From Pseudomonas abieticivorans (GTDB taxonomy: Bacteria; Pseudomonadota; Gammaproteobacteria; Pseudomonadales; Pseudomonadaceae), in the NCBI RefSeq assembly GCF_023509015.1, contig NZ_CP094975.1, positions 2,737,501 through 2,801,500 of the forward strand: a stretch of 64,000 bases of DNA, read 5' to 3'. The notes under the pieces were generated by a model. The model was not told the DNA's origin, made no database searches, and saw nothing but the letters and a program-made list of their open reading frames with translations. Shown here one piece after another: positions 1 through 10,370 of the stretch. A program made the position numbers and the translations under genes. The first letter of the stretch is position 1, and each line of letters begins with the position of its first letter.

Positions 1-1037
1 TCATCGCGGCCCGCGAACTGCCCGGTATTGATGGCCTGGACCTGCTGCGCAATGTGCGTTTGCGCCCAGCGGCCGCGCCCGTACCATTCATCATGCTCAG
101 CGACCGTGGCGATATCGCCAGCGTGCGCGAGGCCTTGCCGTACCACCCCACGGCGTACCTGACCAAGCCGCTGAACATGGAGACGCTCAAGCAGCGCCTG
201 CACGACCTGCTGCTGGAAGTCGGCCAGGAGGTAGCCTGCGAGATTCCGGCGTTAACCCCTGGCATCCAGCTGCCCCGCTACTTGGAGCACCGTCGCGAGC
301 ATTCCGACGGTGGCCCTCTGCTGGCGGACGTGCACACGGCGGTCAAGCGTAGCCTCCACCCCCAGGGCCTGAACCTGAAGTTGCTGGAAGAGGACTTGCG
401 CAAAGACCCGCAGATAACCGCCGTGTTGATCGCCGCAGCCAACAGTGCCGCGCACCATCGCGACGGCGCCGTGCAAACGCTGATGCAGGCGCTGAACAAG
501 CTGGGTGCCACGCAAAGCATGAACCTGGTGCTGGGCCTGACGCTCAAACGCAGCGCCAAGCTCAGCGACCCTGACCTTGGCGTGCACGCCGAGCGTTTCT
601 GGCAGCAATCGCTGCACACCGCCGAATATGCGCGCACCTTTGCCCGCTTGCTGGAGCTGGACCAGGAGCGTTGTTACTGCGCGGGGCTGTTGCACTGCCT
701 GGGCGACCTGGCGCTGCTGCGCGCGTTGCAGGAATGGAAATTGGCCGGTGGCGCACTGGAGGCCGCGCAGGTCAGCCAGTCACTGGCCGACTTTGGCGCG
801 GCCTACGGCTCGGCCCTGCGCACCCGCTGGCGCTTGCCGCTGGAGCTGCGCGAGCTGATCGCCTCGATCTACCAGTTGGGGGGTGGGGTGTATTCGCGAG
901 AAGCCTTGGCGATGAACCTGGCCGGGCAATTGGCGCGGATGAAGCCTGAGGACAGCCTTGAGTTAATCGCCAAGGGCAAGACGGCGAGGCTGTTGAAGGT
1001 GGGCCTGCCGGAGTTGGTGCGGTTGCGTCGGGTTTGA
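1..1037 (+). CDS. HDOD-domain response regulator (5' end outside window)
   Basis: The reading frame is already open at base 3, so the gene starts upstream of the window. The first ~65 visible residues are the C-terminal half of a response-regulator receiver domain (LPGIDG loop, IMLSD, and the conserved Lys in LTKPL). An HDOD domain follows (from about LPRYLE to the region around HCLGDL), a degenerate HD-type domain used in signalling and often linked to c-di-GMP or motility control. The residue that aligns with the phospho-accepting Asp (four before the Pro of LPG) is Ala, so the receiver may not be phosphorylated. The partner kinase is not in view. It is convergent with the cyclase gene that follows, with a REP element between them. 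Confidence 0.85.
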   Translation, partial: IAARELPGIDGLDLLRNVRLRPAAAPVPFIMLSDRGDIASVREALPYHPTAYLTKPLNMETLKQRLHDLLLEVGQEVACEIPALTPGIQLPRYLEHRREHSDGGPLLADVHTAVKRSLHPQGLNLKLLEEDLRKDPQITAVLIAAANSAAHHRDGAVQTLMQALNKLGATQSMNLVLGLTLKRSAKLSDPDLGVHAERFWQQSLHTAEYARTFARLLELDQERCYCAGLLHCLGDLALLRALQEWKLAGGALEAAQVSQSLADFGAAYGSALRTRWRLPLELRELIASIYQLGGGVYSREALAMNLAGQLARMKPEDSLELIAKGKTARLLKVGLPELVRLRRV

Positions 1038-1045
1038 GGTGTGCT

Positions 1046-1106
1046 TTTCGCGGATAAATCCGCTGCTACCGGAACGGCGGTCCGGCGTCCCGGCTCATCC
1101 GCGAAA
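1046..1106. repeat. REP-type inverted repeat between convergent genes
   Basis: An arm starting ttcgcggataaatccgct and an opposing ctcatccgcgaaagg face each other in the short gap between two convergent genes. This is the P. putida-type REP sequence seen many times in the window; here it is imperfect. It could act as a bidirectional terminator or mRNA stabiliser. Confidence 0.8.
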
Positions 1107-1117
1107 GGGGCCTACGC

Positions 1118-2110
1118 TCAAGCCAAAACAATCTGATTCTTGCCCCGCCGCTTGGCCTGATACATCGCCGCATCCGCCCGCGAAAACAACGTGTCCAATA
1201 TCTCGTCCTGCGGCTGTATGCCGGTCAGCCCCTGGCTCACCGTCACGCCAAACACCTGCCCGTCATGGGTAAAACTCAAGCGCTGAATCTCGCGTTGCAG
1301 GCGCTCGGCGATCTGCTTGGCCATTTCCGGTGCGCAGCCCGGGAACACCGCGGCGAACTCCTCGCCACCGATACGCCCGAACAGGTCGCCACGACGTAAT
1401 ACGGCCTTGCCACTGTCGGCGATGCGTTGCAGCACCAGGTCGCCTTCCTGGTGGCCATAGGTGTCGTTGATGATCTTGAAGTCATCGATGTCCAGCAGCA
1501 GGAAGCCGATGGGCGAACCTTGCAAGCGCGCCTGTTCGAACTCGCGGTGGGCGCATTCGAAAAAGTGCCGGCGGTTGCTGCTTTGCGTGAGCACGTCGGT
1601 GGTGGCCAGACGCTGCAGTTCGCCTTCCAATTGCTTCTTTTCGGTGATGTCCTCAGCAATGCCGACCACGATTACTCGTTGGCCAGGATCATTCTGCTGG
1701 CTGACGAAGCACTTGTCGCTGAGCCAGCGGATTTGCCCGTCGGCGCTGATAATGCGGTACTCGCGGTCTTCGATGGCGCCTTTTTCCAGTACTTCGGCCA
1801 GGCTGCGCTCGGCGTAGTCCAGGTCGTCGGGGTAAATACTGTCGCGCCATTCGTTGTAGTCAGCCAACAGCAGCCCGGCCGAGCGCCCGAAAATGCGCTC
1901 ATAGGCAGGGCTTACGTAGATCATTTGCTGGCTTTCCCAGTCGAACGCCCATAGCACTGCGTTGACGCTGACCAACAGCGAGCTGAACAATTGCTCGCGC
2001 TCGCTCAGGCGGGCGACCTCCCCTTGGGCGTGCATCAGCGCCAGCAAGGTTTCGGCGGCCGCTGGCATGTGCTGGAAGGATGGAGCCTGGGGTTTTTTGA
2101 TGACCATCAT
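1118..2110 (-). CDS. PAS-GGDEF diguanylate cyclase
   Basis: A 330-aa protein predicted to make c-di-GMP from two GTP. It has a short N-terminal helix, a PAS/PAC sensory domain (about residues 50-160, ending in the usual DITEKKQ linker), then a GGDEF domain with an intact GGEEF active site and a classical RxxD inhibitory site (RRGD) five residues before it, so it should be catalytically active and product-inhibited. There are no membrane segments. The longer open frame up to 2341 would overlap the 3' end of the desaturase gene, so I chose the Met-Met start at 2110/2107. The PAS ligand is unknown. Confidence 0.85.
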   Translation of the reverse strand: MMVIKKPQAPSFQHMPAAAETLLALMHAQGEVARLSEREQLFSSLLVSVNAVLWAFDWESQQMIYVSPAYERIFGRSAGLLLADYNEWRDSIYPDDLDYAERSLAEVLEKGAIEDREYRIISADGQIRWLSDKCFVSQQNDPGQRVIVVGIAEDITEKKQLEGELQRLATTDVLTQSSNRRHFFECAHREFEQARLQGSPIGFLLLDIDDFKIINDTYGHQEGDLVLQRIADSGKAVLRRGDLFGRIGGEEFAAVFPGCAPEMAKQIAERLQREIQRLSFTHDGQVFGVTVSQGLTGIQPQDEILDTLFSRADAAMYQAKRRGKNQIVLA

Positions 2111-2212
2111 CACTGCATCTCGATAGGCGCTGGGCTGGAGCGACTGACAGCCGGCCACAGCGTAGCCGCCGCACTGGCGATCTTTATTAAGATGAAAAAA
2201 TTGTAACGAAGT

Positions 2213-2242
2213 TCCAACAAAGGCGCCCCAGAGCGGGGCGCC
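2213..2242 (-). terminator. Rho-independent terminator of the desaturase gene
   Basis: An 8-bp perfect GC stem (ggcgcccc / ggggcgcc, 5-nt loop) lies just after the stop codon of the desaturase on the minus strand and is followed by tttgtt. Confidence 0.7.
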
Positions 2243-2255
2243 CCGATGGACGGTG

Positions 2256-3440
2256 TCAGGCGAGGGCGGGGCGCAGCGAGTAAGTCTTGAGTTGGGCGGC
2301 GAAATCGCGCAACGACTGGATGCCACTGGCTTCGGCTTCATGCACCCAGTCTTTCATGGCGGCGAGCATGTCGTGGCCGTTGGAACTGGTACGGGCCCAG
2401 ATCTGCTGCAAGGCCAGGCGCTTCTCGTAGATCACCTTCAGGGCCTGGCTGTGCTCCAGCATGGTCTGGATGCGTACATGGTGGCGCTCGTCCAGCAGGC
2501 TGGTTTCGCGCGACAGCAGGCGCTTGGCGCGGCGGAACTGGTGGCGCACCGATTCGTCGACCTTCATCAGTTCCTGTTGCACCAGCGGCGCGATCACCAG
2601 CTTGCGGTACTGGGCCATGATCTGGAAGCGGTTGTTGAGGATGGCCATGGCGGTGTCCATGTCCAGGCTGCCCTTGCCTTCCACGCGGTGGGCAATAGGC
2701 GCCACGCGCTGCACCTTGGCCAGGCGCGCCATGCTCAGCAGGCGTATCCACATCCAGCCCATGTCGAACTCCCACTTGCGTACCGAGAGCTTGGCCGAGT
2801 TGGGGTAGGTGTGGTGGTTGTTGTGCAGCTCTTCGCCGCCGACGATGATGCCCCACGGCACCAGGTTGGTGGCCGCGTCGCGGCATTCGAAGTTGCGGTA
2901 GCCCACGGCATGGCCCAGGCCGTTGATCACGCCAGCGGCCCAGAAGGGAATCCACATCATCTGGATAGCCCACACGGTAAGGCCCAGCGCGCCGAACAGG
3001 AACAAGTCCAGCGCCAGCATGATGCCGATGCCGCCCAGGCGGTAGCGCGAGTACAGGTTGCGCTCGACCCAATCTTGCGGGCAGTTCTTGCCGTAGATGC
3101 GCAGGGTTTCCGGGTTTTCGGCTTCTTCGCGGTACAGCTCGGCGCCTTTGCGCAGCACTGTGGACAGGCCTTTGATGACCGGGCTGTGCGGGTCATCGAC
3201 GGTTTCGCACTTGGCGTGGTGCTTGCGGTGGATGGCGGTCCACTCGCGGGTGTTCTGCGCCGTGGTCAGCCACAGCCAGAAACGGAAGAAATGCTTGAGC
3301 CCGGCGTTCAGCTCCAGGGAGCGGTGCGCGGAGTAGCGGTGCAGGTAGATGGTGACACTGACGATGGTCACGTGGGTCAGCAGCAGGGTCACTGCCACCA
3401 GTTGCCACACGGACAGGTCAAGAAAACCGTTGTACCACAT
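2256..3440 (-). CDS. desA: Membrane-bound delta-9 fatty acid desaturase (DesA-like)
   Basis: A 394-aa integral membrane desaturase that introduces a cis double bond into acyl chains using a di-iron centre. All three histidine boxes are present: HRYSAH (near residue 34), HRKHH (near residue 70) and HNNHH (near residue 200), with hydrophobic stretches at residues 10-30 and 145-185. The C-terminal ~130 residues are charged and helical, longer than in minimal desaturases. In P. aeruginosa the same position next to pipA, oscA and sbp holds desA (phospholipid desaturase); this synteny is from memory. It is divergent from the PAS-GGDEF-EAL gene with a 147-bp shared promoter region. Confidence 0.88.
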   Translation of the reverse strand: MWYNGFLDLSVWQLVAVTLLLTHVTIVSVTIYLHRYSAHRSLELNAGLKHFFRFWLWLTTAQNTREWTAIHRKHHAKCETVDDPHSPVIKGLSTVLRKGAELYREEAENPETLRIYGKNCPQDWVERNLYSRYRLGGIGIMLALDLFLFGALGLTVWAIQMMWIPFWAAGVINGLGHAVGYRNFECRDAATNLVPWGIIVGGEELHNNHHTYPNSAKLSVRKWEFDMGWMWIRLLSMARLAKVQRVAPIAHRVEGKGSLDMDTAMAILNNRFQIMAQYRKLVIAPLVQQELMKVDESVRHQFRRAKRLLSRETSLLDERHHVRIQTMLEHSQALKVIYEKRLALQQIWARTSSNGHDMLAAMKDWVHEAEASGIQSLRDFAAQLKTYSLRPALA

Positions 3441-3587
3441 AGGCTTTGGGGCCCTCGAAAGAAAAGATAAACATCAACCCGCATTATCGGCATGCGCGCG
3501 GATAAAACCAGCGCGGCTTTTAGATAAGAGTGGCTGAATGTTTCTATTCTATAATGTCCTATCTTTCCGTGTGGCTTCTTTGACCCT

Positions 3588-5459
3588 ATGCCTGGTTTCT
3601 ATCGCGGCGCTTTGCGCGCGGCTGCGCTTTACCTGCTGGTTTCGGTCATCTGGTTTGTCGCGACTGATCATTTATTGAACAGCCTTTTCGATGAATCGCC
3701 TGCGCTAGCAAGGTGGCAGCTGATCAACGGCGCCCTGTGGTTGCTGTTCAGCGCCGCAGTGGTGTTTTTTCTGCGGGTTCGCGCTCCCCGGGCCGATGCC
3801 TCCGGGTTGGCCGACCGCGAGCGCCTGCGCATGGCCGCGGCGGTGTTCGACTGCACCCTGGAGGGTGTGCTGGTGACTGATCTGCGCGGGCGCATCGTGC
3901 ACGTCAACCGCGCGTTCATGGACATCACCGGTTACCGCCAGGGTGAAGTGGTGGGGCATAACCCCAACAAGTTCAAGTCCGGGCGCCATGCCGCCGACTT
4001 CTACCAGCAGATGTTCGGCACCCTCGCCGAGGCGGGGCAGTGGAGTGGTGAGATCTGGAACCGGCGCAAAAGCGGCGAGATCTATCCGCAATGGCAAACC
4101 ATCCGTGCCGTGCGTGATGATCACGGCCAGGTCAGCCACTACGTGGCTGTGTTTTCCGATATCAGCGCGATCAAGCACAACGAATGCGAGCTCAGCCGCC
4201 TGGCCCATCACGACCCGCTGACCGACTTGCCCAACCGCCTGTTGTTCAGCGACCGCGCCGAGCAGGCGTTGGCCAAACGCCAGGGCTGCGCCCTTTTGTT
4301 GCTGGACTTGGATCACTTCCAGAGCTTCAACGACAGCCTTGGCCATGCCGTGGGCGACCAGTTGCTCAAGGCCGTGGTCGAGCGCTTGCAAGGCCGCTGC
4401 GATAGCGGTGTCACCCTGGCGCGCCTGGGGGGCGACGAGTTCGCGCTGTTGGTCGAGGGCTGCGAACAGATCGCGCAGGCAGCGACGCTGGCGCAACGGC
4501 TGCTCGACGATTTGAAGCCGCCTTTTCTACTGGAAGGCCACAGCCTGTTCATCAGCGCGAGCATCGGGATAAGCCTGTTCCCCAGTGATGCCTTGAACCC
4601 CGAGCAACTGTTACGCAATGCCGACTCGGCGTTGTTCAAGGCCAAGAGCAATGGCCGCGCCGGCTATGCGCTGTACACCGAAGAGTTGACCGCCCACGCG
4701 CAGCAGCGCGTCGGCCTGAGCAGTGAATTGCGCCGCGCCCTGGTCCAGGACGAACTGCGGGTTTATTACCAGCCCGTGCACGATCTGCGAAGCCGCCGCC
4801 AGGTCGGAATGGAGGCGCTGGTGCGCTGGCAGCACCCGCAACGCGGCCTGGTGCCACCGGGTGAATTCATCCCGATTGCCGAGCGCAGCGGCCTGATTGC
4901 CGATATCGATGCCTGGGTGTTGCGCCAGGCTTGCCAGCAGATGTGTCAGTGGCAGGCCGAGGGCAAGGCCCTGGACTTTGTCGCGGTCAATGTCTCCAGC
5001 CGGCTGTTTGCCGGCAGGGTGCTGTACCAGCAGATCGCCCAGGTACTGGCAGAAACCGGCCTTGACCCTGCCTTCCTCGAAGTGGAAGTCACTGAAAGTG
5101 CGGTCATGGATGACCCGGAAGTCGCGCTGGAGCAGTTGCATCGCTTGCGTGAGCTGGGCCTTACCCTGGCCATCGATGATTTCGGCACGGGTTATTCGTC
5201 GTTGCTACGCCTCAAGCGCCTGCCTGTGCAAAAGCTGAAGATTGACCAGGGCTTCGTCGCCGGCCTGCCCGGCGATGACGATGACATCGCCATCGTGCGC
5301 GCCATCATCGCCCTGGCGCACAGCATGGGCATGCAGGTGCATGCCGAAGGGATCGAGCAGGCCGAACAGGCCGACTTCCTGCTCAAGCACGGTTGCGAAC
5401 TGGGCCAGGGCTACTGGTTCGGACGGCCTGTGCCTGCTGGCGATATTGCCTGGGCTTGA
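3588..5459 (+). CDS. pipA: PAS-GGDEF-EAL membrane protein (PipA-like c-di-GMP enzyme)
   Basis: A 623-aa protein with two N-terminal membrane helices (about residues 8-28 and 40-62), a PAS/PAC domain (about 80-200), a GGDEF domain with the intact GGDEF motif (about 283) and an EAL domain (about 370-615) with the EAL signature, the DDFGTGYSS loop and conserved metal ligands. No RxxD site lies five residues before GGDEF, so cyclase feedback control is absent. The gene order matches PA0285 (pipA, a phosphodiesterase) in P. aeruginosa, so net c-di-GMP hydrolysis is the likely role (inference). It is followed by oscA and the sulfate importer on the same strand, but after a 167-bp gap. Confidence 0.85.
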   Translation: MPGFYRGALRAAALYLLVSVIWFVATDHLLNSLFDESPALARWQLINGALWLLFSAAVVFFLRVRAPRADASGLADRERLRMAAAVFDCTLEGVLVTDLRGRIVHVNRAFMDITGYRQGEVVGHNPNKFKSGRHAADFYQQMFGTLAEAGQWSGEIWNRRKSGEIYPQWQTIRAVRDDHGQVSHYVAVFSDISAIKHNECELSRLAHHDPLTDLPNRLLFSDRAEQALAKRQGCALLLLDLDHFQSFNDSLGHAVGDQLLKAVVERLQGRCDSGVTLARLGGDEFALLVEGCEQIAQAATLAQRLLDDLKPPFLLEGHSLFISASIGISLFPSDALNPEQLLRNADSALFKAKSNGRAGYALYTEELTAHAQQRVGLSSELRRALVQDELRVYYQPVHDLRSRRQVGMEALVRWQHPQRGLVPPGEFIPIAERSGLIADIDAWVLRQACQQMCQWQAEGKALDFVAVNVSSRLFAGRVLYQQIAQVLAETGLDPAFLEVEVTESAVMDDPEVALEQLHRLRELGLTLAIDDFGTGYSSLLRLKRLPVQKLKIDQGFVAGLPGDDDDIAIVRAIIALAHSMGMQVHAEGIEQAEQADFLLKHGCELGQGYWFGRPVPAGDIAWA

Positions 5460-5471
5460 GACCGAGGCGGC

Positions 5472-5500
5472 CGCTTCGTGGATAAATCCGCTCCTACAGA
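5472..5500. repeat. Single REP half-element
   Basis: One REP arm (cttcgtggataaatccgctcc) just after the PAS-GGDEF-EAL stop codon. The opposing arm is missing. Confidence 0.6.
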
Positions 5501-5544
5501 TTTATCTGCTAACCACGCAACACCATTCTGGTTATATGAAAATT

Positions 5545-5563
5545 CTTAAATAGTATTTTTAAG
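5545..5563. promoter_or_regulatory. AT-rich inverted repeat upstream of oscA (candidate CysB-type site)
   Basis: The sequence cttaaa-N7-tttaag forms a dyad in the AT-rich leader of oscA, 64 nt before its start codon. Sulfur-starvation genes in Pseudomonas are usually activated by the LysR protein CysB, which binds AT-rich sequences. Assigning this dyad to CysB is inference only. Confidence 0.35.
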
Positions 5564-5626
5564 CATAACCGCGCCTGACTACTATGGGCTCCAGGATACC
5601 AGCACCCCATTATTCAGGAGCACATC

Positions 5627-5809
5627 ATGAGCGCATCTCTGCGTAGCGTTGACGGACAGGACGAAGCCACCATTCTGCGCGAAATTCAGAGTGCGCTGCG
5701 TGACCTGCGTTTTGGCGCGGTGGAAATCACTGTGCACAACGCCCAAGTGGTACAGATCGAACGCAAAGAAAAATTCCGCCTGCAGAATCCAGGTAACAAA
5801 CCTGGCTGA
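5627..5809 (+). CDS. oscA: OscA, small DUF2292-family sulfur-starvation protein
   Basis: A 60-aa soluble protein with the DUF2292 pattern: an N-terminal helix with ILREIQSAL, then a short beta region FGAVEITVH and VVQIERKEK. Members in Pseudomonas sit just upstream of the sulfate-importer genes, and oscA of P. corrugata is required for use of organosulfur sources and for chromate tolerance under sulfur limitation. The start is preceded by tcaggagcacatc, a good ribosome-binding site. Its biochemical role is unknown. It probably shares its transcript with sbp. Confidence 0.85.
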   Translation: MSASLRSVDGQDEATILREIQSALRDLRFGAVEITVHNAQVVQIERKEKFRLQNPGNKPG

Positions 5810-5886
5810 TATCAGCCAAGGGCCTCGCAGCGCGCGACACATAAGAAAAAGCCAACGCATTGGAATTCATTTCGGGGAGCTTCACC

Positions 5887-6900
5887 ATGTCAATCCGTCA
5901 CTACGCCCTGGCCGCACTCGCCAGCGCCCTGTTCGCCGGTTCCGCAGTCGCCAAGGACTACGAACTGCTCAACGTGTCCTACGACCCGACACGTGAGCTG
6001 TATCAGGACTACAACGCCGAATTCGTCAACTTCTGGAAAAAAGCCCACCCGGACGACAAGGTCGACATCAAACAGTCCCACGGCGGCTCCGGCAAACAAG
6101 GCCGCGCGGTGATCGACGGCCTGCGCGCCGACGTGGTGACCCTGGCCCTGGCCGGTGACATCGACGAAATCGCCAAGCTGGGCAAGACCCTGCCGGCCGA
6201 CTGGCAAACCAAGTTGCCGGATGCCAGCACCCCGTACACCTCGACCATCGTGTTCCTGGTGCGCAAGGGCAACCCTAAAGGCATCCACGACTGGAACGAC
6301 CTGATCAAACAGGACGTCTCGGTGATCACCCCCAACCCAAAAACCAGTGGCGGCGCCCGCTGGAACTTCCTGGCCGCCTGGGCCTACGGCCTGAAAGCCA
6401 ACGGCGGTGACGAGGCCAAGGCCAAGGAATACGTGCAAACCCTGTTCAAGCACGTGCCCGTGCTGGACACCGGTGCCCGCGGCTCGACCATTACCTTCGT
6501 CAACAACAGCCAGGGTGACGTGTTGCTGGCCTGGGAAAACGAAGCCTACCTGGCGCTGAAAGAAGACGGTGGTGACAAGAAGTTCGATATCGTCGTACCT
6601 TCCGTGTCGATTCTGGCCGAACCGCCAGTGGCCGTGGTCGACAAGAATGCCGAGAAGAAGGGCAACGAAGAAATCGCCAAAGCCTACCTTGAGCACCTGT
6701 ACAGCAAGGAAGGCCAGGAGATAGCTGCGAAGAACTTCTACCGCCCACGTGACAAGGCTGTCGCTGCGCAATACGCCAAGCAGTTCCAGGAAGTGAAAAC
6801 CCTGGCAACCATCGACAAGGACTTCGGCGGCTGGAAAACCGCGCAACCGAAGTTCTTCAATGACGGCGGCGTGTTCGACCAGATCTACCAAGCGCAATAA
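5887..6900 (+). CDS. sbp: Periplasmic sulfate-binding protein
   Basis: A 337-aa precursor with a cleavable signal peptide (cut after AGSAVA, residue 22) and the classical sulfate/thiosulfate-binding fold: [13 protein letters not shown] at the mature N-terminus, SHGGSGKQ in the sulfate-binding loop, and the conserved [10 protein letters not shown] segment. It hands sulfate to CysTWA. The start is the ATG at 5887, with ggggagc 8 nt before it; an upstream in-frame start would ruin the signal peptide. A strong hairpin separates it from cysT, which could hold binding-protein mRNA at a higher level than permease mRNA. Confidence 0.95.
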   Translation: MSIRHYALAALASALFAGSAVAKDYELLNVSYDPTRELYQDYNAEFVNFWKKAHPDDKVDIKQSHGGSGKQGRAVIDGLRADVVTLALAGDIDEIAKLGKTLPADWQTKLPDASTPYTSTIVFLVRKGNPKGIHDWNDLIKQDVSVITPNPKTSGGARWNFLAAWAYGLKANGGDEAKAKEYVQTLFKHVPVLDTGARGSTITFVNNSQGDVLLAWENEAYLALKEDGGDKKFDIVVPSVSILAEPPVAVVDKNAEKKGNEEIAKAYLEHLYSKEGQEIAAKNFYRPRDKAVAAQYAKQFQEVKTLATIDKDFGGWKTAQPKFFNDGGVFDQIYQAQ

Positions 6901-6904
6901 CGGC

Positions 6905-6979
6905 AGCTTCAAGCTGCAAGTGGTGAGCTGCAAGATGACCTGCTTCTAGCTTGAAGCGGGTGACTTGCAGCTTTTAGCT
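6905..6979. repeat. Intra-operon hairpin between sbp and cysT
   Basis: Two 16-nt arms (agcttcaagctgcaag and cttgcagcttttagct) pair at 14 of 16 positions and enclose a loop that itself contains related agctgcaag / ctagcttgaagc words. It lies wholly in the 100-bp gap between sbp and cysT. A related hairpin is found at 49919-49981, so this looks like a second dispersed repeat family, distinct from REP. Confidence 0.7.
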
Positions 6980-7000
6980 GCTTCTGAACCAAGGACTTTT

Positions 7001-7819
7001 ATGTCGCGTCGCATCTCCCCCGTCATACCCGGCTTCGGGCTGACGCTGGGCTACACCTTGGTGTACCTCAGCCTGATTGTGCTAATACCGCTGGCGGCCA
7101 TGTTCATCCATGCCGCGCAGCTGACCTGGGACCAGTTCTGGACCATCGTCACTGCGCCGCGGGTACTGGCCGCGCTCAGGTTGAGCTTCGGCACGGCCCT
7201 TTGCGCGGCCATCATCAACGGTATCATCGGCACGCTGTTGGCCTGGGTACTGGTGCGCTACACCTTCCCGGGGCGCAAGATCATCGATGCGATGATCGAC
7301 CTGCCGTTCGCCCTGCCCACTGCCGTGGCCGGTATTGCCCTGACGGCGTTGTACACGCCCAATGGCATGGTCGGCAGACTGGCAGCGGACCTTGGCTTCA
7401 AGATCGCGTATACCCCGCTGGGCATCACCCTGGCGCTGACCTTCGTGACCCTGCCTTTCGTGGTGCGCACGGTGCAGCCGGTATTGGCCGATATCCCCCG
7501 GGAAATCGAAGAGGCCGCTGCCTGCCTGGGAGCCAAGCCGCTGCAGGTGTTCCGCTACATCCTTGCGCCGGCCCTGTTGCCCGCCTGGCTGACTGGCTTT
7601 GCGCTGGCCTTTGCCCGTGGCGTGGGCGAGTACGGTTCGGTCATCTTCATCGCCGGCAACATGCCAATGAAGACCGAGATTCTGCCGCTGCTGATCATGG
7701 TCAAGCTGGACCAATACGACTACACCGGCGCCACGGCCATCGGCGTGATGATGCTGGTGGTTTCCTTCATTCTGCTGCTGCTGATCAATTTGCTTCAGCG
7801 GCGCATCGAAACCCCTTGA
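7001..7819 (+). CDS. cysT: Sulfate/thiosulfate ABC transporter permease CysT
   Basis: A 272-aa inner-membrane protein with about six membrane helices and the permease EAA loop ([17 protein letters not shown] near residue 165), typical of the sulfate-tungstate permease family. With CysW it forms the channel for sulfate delivered by Sbp. The ATG at 7001 follows aaggac; the open frame 36 nt further up lies inside the hairpin. cysW starts 13 nt after its stop codon. Confidence 0.93.
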   Translation: MSRRISPVIPGFGLTLGYTLVYLSLIVLIPLAAMFIHAAQLTWDQFWTIVTAPRVLAALRLSFGTALCAAIINGIIGTLLAWVLVRYTFPGRKIIDAMIDLPFALPTAVAGIALTALYTPNGMVGRLAADLGFKIAYTPLGITLALTFVTLPFVVRTVQPVLADIPREIEEAAACLGAKPLQVFRYILAPALLPAWLTGFALAFARGVGEYGSVIFIAGNMPMKTEILPLLIMVKLDQYDYTGATAIGVMMLVVSFILLLLINLLQRRIETP

Positions 7820-7832
7820 AGGAGCGTTGAGC

Positions 7833-8705
7833 ATGTCTGCCAATTCCATATCGGCCGCCTCGGTGGCCAACGCTTCGCGCCGCGGTAGCCCGGTTTCGCG
7901 CATCGTCCTGATCAGCCTCGGCTGGCTGGTGTTCGCGCTGTTCCTGCTGTTGCCACTGTTGATCGTGGTGTCCCAGGGCTTGAGCCAGGGCCTGGGGGCC
8001 TTCTTCACCGCGATCTTCGAGCCAGATGCGCTGTCGGCACTCAAGCTCACGGTGATCGCAGTGGTGATTTCGGTGCCGCTTAACGTGTTGTTCGGCGTGA
8101 GCGCTGCCTGGTGCGTGAGCAAGTACTCGTTTCGCGGCAAAAGCATCCTGGTGACGCTGATCGACCTGCCGTTCTCGGTGTCGCCGGTGATCGCGGGCCT
8201 TGTCTACGTATTGATGTTCGGCGCCCAGGGCTTGTTCGGGCCGTGGTTGCAGGACCACGACATCCAGATCGTGTTCGCCTTGCCGGGCATCGTGCTGGCG
8301 ACCATCTTCGTGACGGTGCCCTTCGTGGCCCGCGAGCTGATCCCGCTGATGCAGGAACAGGGCACCCAGGAAGAAGAGGCCGCGCGCCTGCTGGGGGCCA
8401 ACGGCTGGCAGATGTTCTGGCACGTGACCGTGCCGAACATCAAGTGGGGGCTGATCTATGGCGTGGTGTTGTGCACCGCGCGGGCGATGGGCGAGTTCGG
8501 TGCGGTGTCGGTGGTGTCGGGGCATATCCGCGGCGTCACCAATACCTTGCCGCTGCACGTCGAGATCCTCTACAACGAATACAACCACGTCGCGGCGTTT
8601 GCCGTGGCGAGCCTGTTGCTGATCATGGCGCTCTTCATCCTGCTGCTCAAGCAGTGGAGCGAGAACCGTATTAACCGTCTGCGCAACAGTGCGGCGGAGG
8701 AATAA
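7833..8705 (+). CDS. cysW: Sulfate/thiosulfate ABC transporter permease CysW
   Basis: A 290-aa inner-membrane permease with six predicted helices and an EAA loop ([17 protein letters not shown] near residue 180), partner of CysT. The ATG at 7833 has gaaggag 8 nt before it. cysA follows after 3 nt, so translation is probably coupled. Confidence 0.93.
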   Translation: MSANSISAASVANASRRGSPVSRIVLISLGWLVFALFLLLPLLIVVSQGLSQGLGAFFTAIFEPDALSALKLTVIAVVISVPLNVLFGVSAAWCVSKYSFRGKSILVTLIDLPFSVSPVIAGLVYVLMFGAQGLFGPWLQDHDIQIVFALPGIVLATIFVTVPFVARELIPLMQEQGTQEEEAARLLGANGWQMFWHVTVPNIKWGLIYGVVLCTARAMGEFGAVSVVSGHIRGVTNTLPLHVEILYNEYNHVAAFAVASLLLIMALFILLLKQWSENRINRLRNSAAEE

Positions 8706-8708
8706 TTC

Positions 8709-9701
<993 letters not shown>

Positions 9702-9704
9702 TGC

Positions 9705-9764
9705 TTTTCGCGGATAAATCTGCTCCTACCGGTTATCTGTAGGGGCGGATTTATCCGCGAAGGC
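9705..9764. repeat. Full REP pair (BIME) between convergent cysA and Mpo1-like gene
   Basis: Two facing REP arms (ttcgcggataaatctgct and ggcggatttatccgcgaa) form a long hairpin. The right arm overlaps the last codons and stop of the minus-strand gene at 9751. Confidence 0.88.
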
Positions 9765-10278
9765 GTACCACCTCACGCCGCCGAACCTCACCGGCTCGCG
9801 CCTCTATCTCGTGCTTTAGCCCCTGGCAAAGGCCCAGCAGAAATGCGATTTCCGCCACCACGAACAACGGCCCCACGATCAATCCGCTCAGGTCGTCGAC
9901 GAACGCCGGTTTACGCCCTTCGTAATGGTGGCCCACGAACTGGATCACCCAGCCCAGTACAAACAGGCCAAGCCCGGCACTGAGCCAGGCCATCGTTGTT
10001 TGCACCGCCAACGCCGCGCCAGCCCAAAGGCACAAGGCAAGCAACCCGGTCATCAGCGCACCCAGGCGCAGGTCCAGGCGCAGGTAAAACCACACCGACG
10101 CCAGGGCCGCCGGCAACGCCGGTGAAAGCCACAGCCCGCCGGTCGAAAAGCCTGGGCGAGAGAGCAGCACGGTCACCGCGACTACAATCATCGGGATGCC
10201 GATAAAGTGGCTGGCAATATTGCGCGGGTCACGGTGGTAAGCCGCGTATTGACTGAGGTGCTCGACGAGGTTTTTCAT
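9751..10278 (-). CDS. Mpo1-like (DUF962) membrane protein
   Basis: A 175-aa protein with four or more hydrophobic helices and the family N-terminus YAAYHRDPRNIASHFIGIP. A later HHYEGRKPAF contains the conserved His pair. In yeast, Mpo1 is an iron-dependent dioxygenase that alpha-oxidises 2-hydroxy fatty acids; the bacterial proteins are mostly uncharacterised and annotated as Mpo1-like or YGL010w-like. The conserved histidines fit a metal enzyme in the membrane. The last residues (RREVVRLRG) are encoded by the adjacent REP arm. Confidence 0.8.
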   Translation of the reverse strand: MKNLVEHLSQYAAYHRDPRNIASHFIGIPMIVVAVTVLLSRPGFSTGGLWLSPALPAALASVWFYLRLDLRLGALMTGLLALCLWAGAALAVQTTMAWLSAGLGLFVLGWVIQFVGHHYEGRKPAFVDDLSGLIVGPLFVVAEIAFLLGLCQGLKHEIEARAGEVRRREVVRLRG

Positions 10279-10370
10279 TGTTATGCCTCTGGTGGGGATG
10301 ATTGATCATGCGCCCCCGGTGGCCCCATGCTCTGTCAGCTAGCCGACATTCCCTGCACGAGGCGGTTTCG

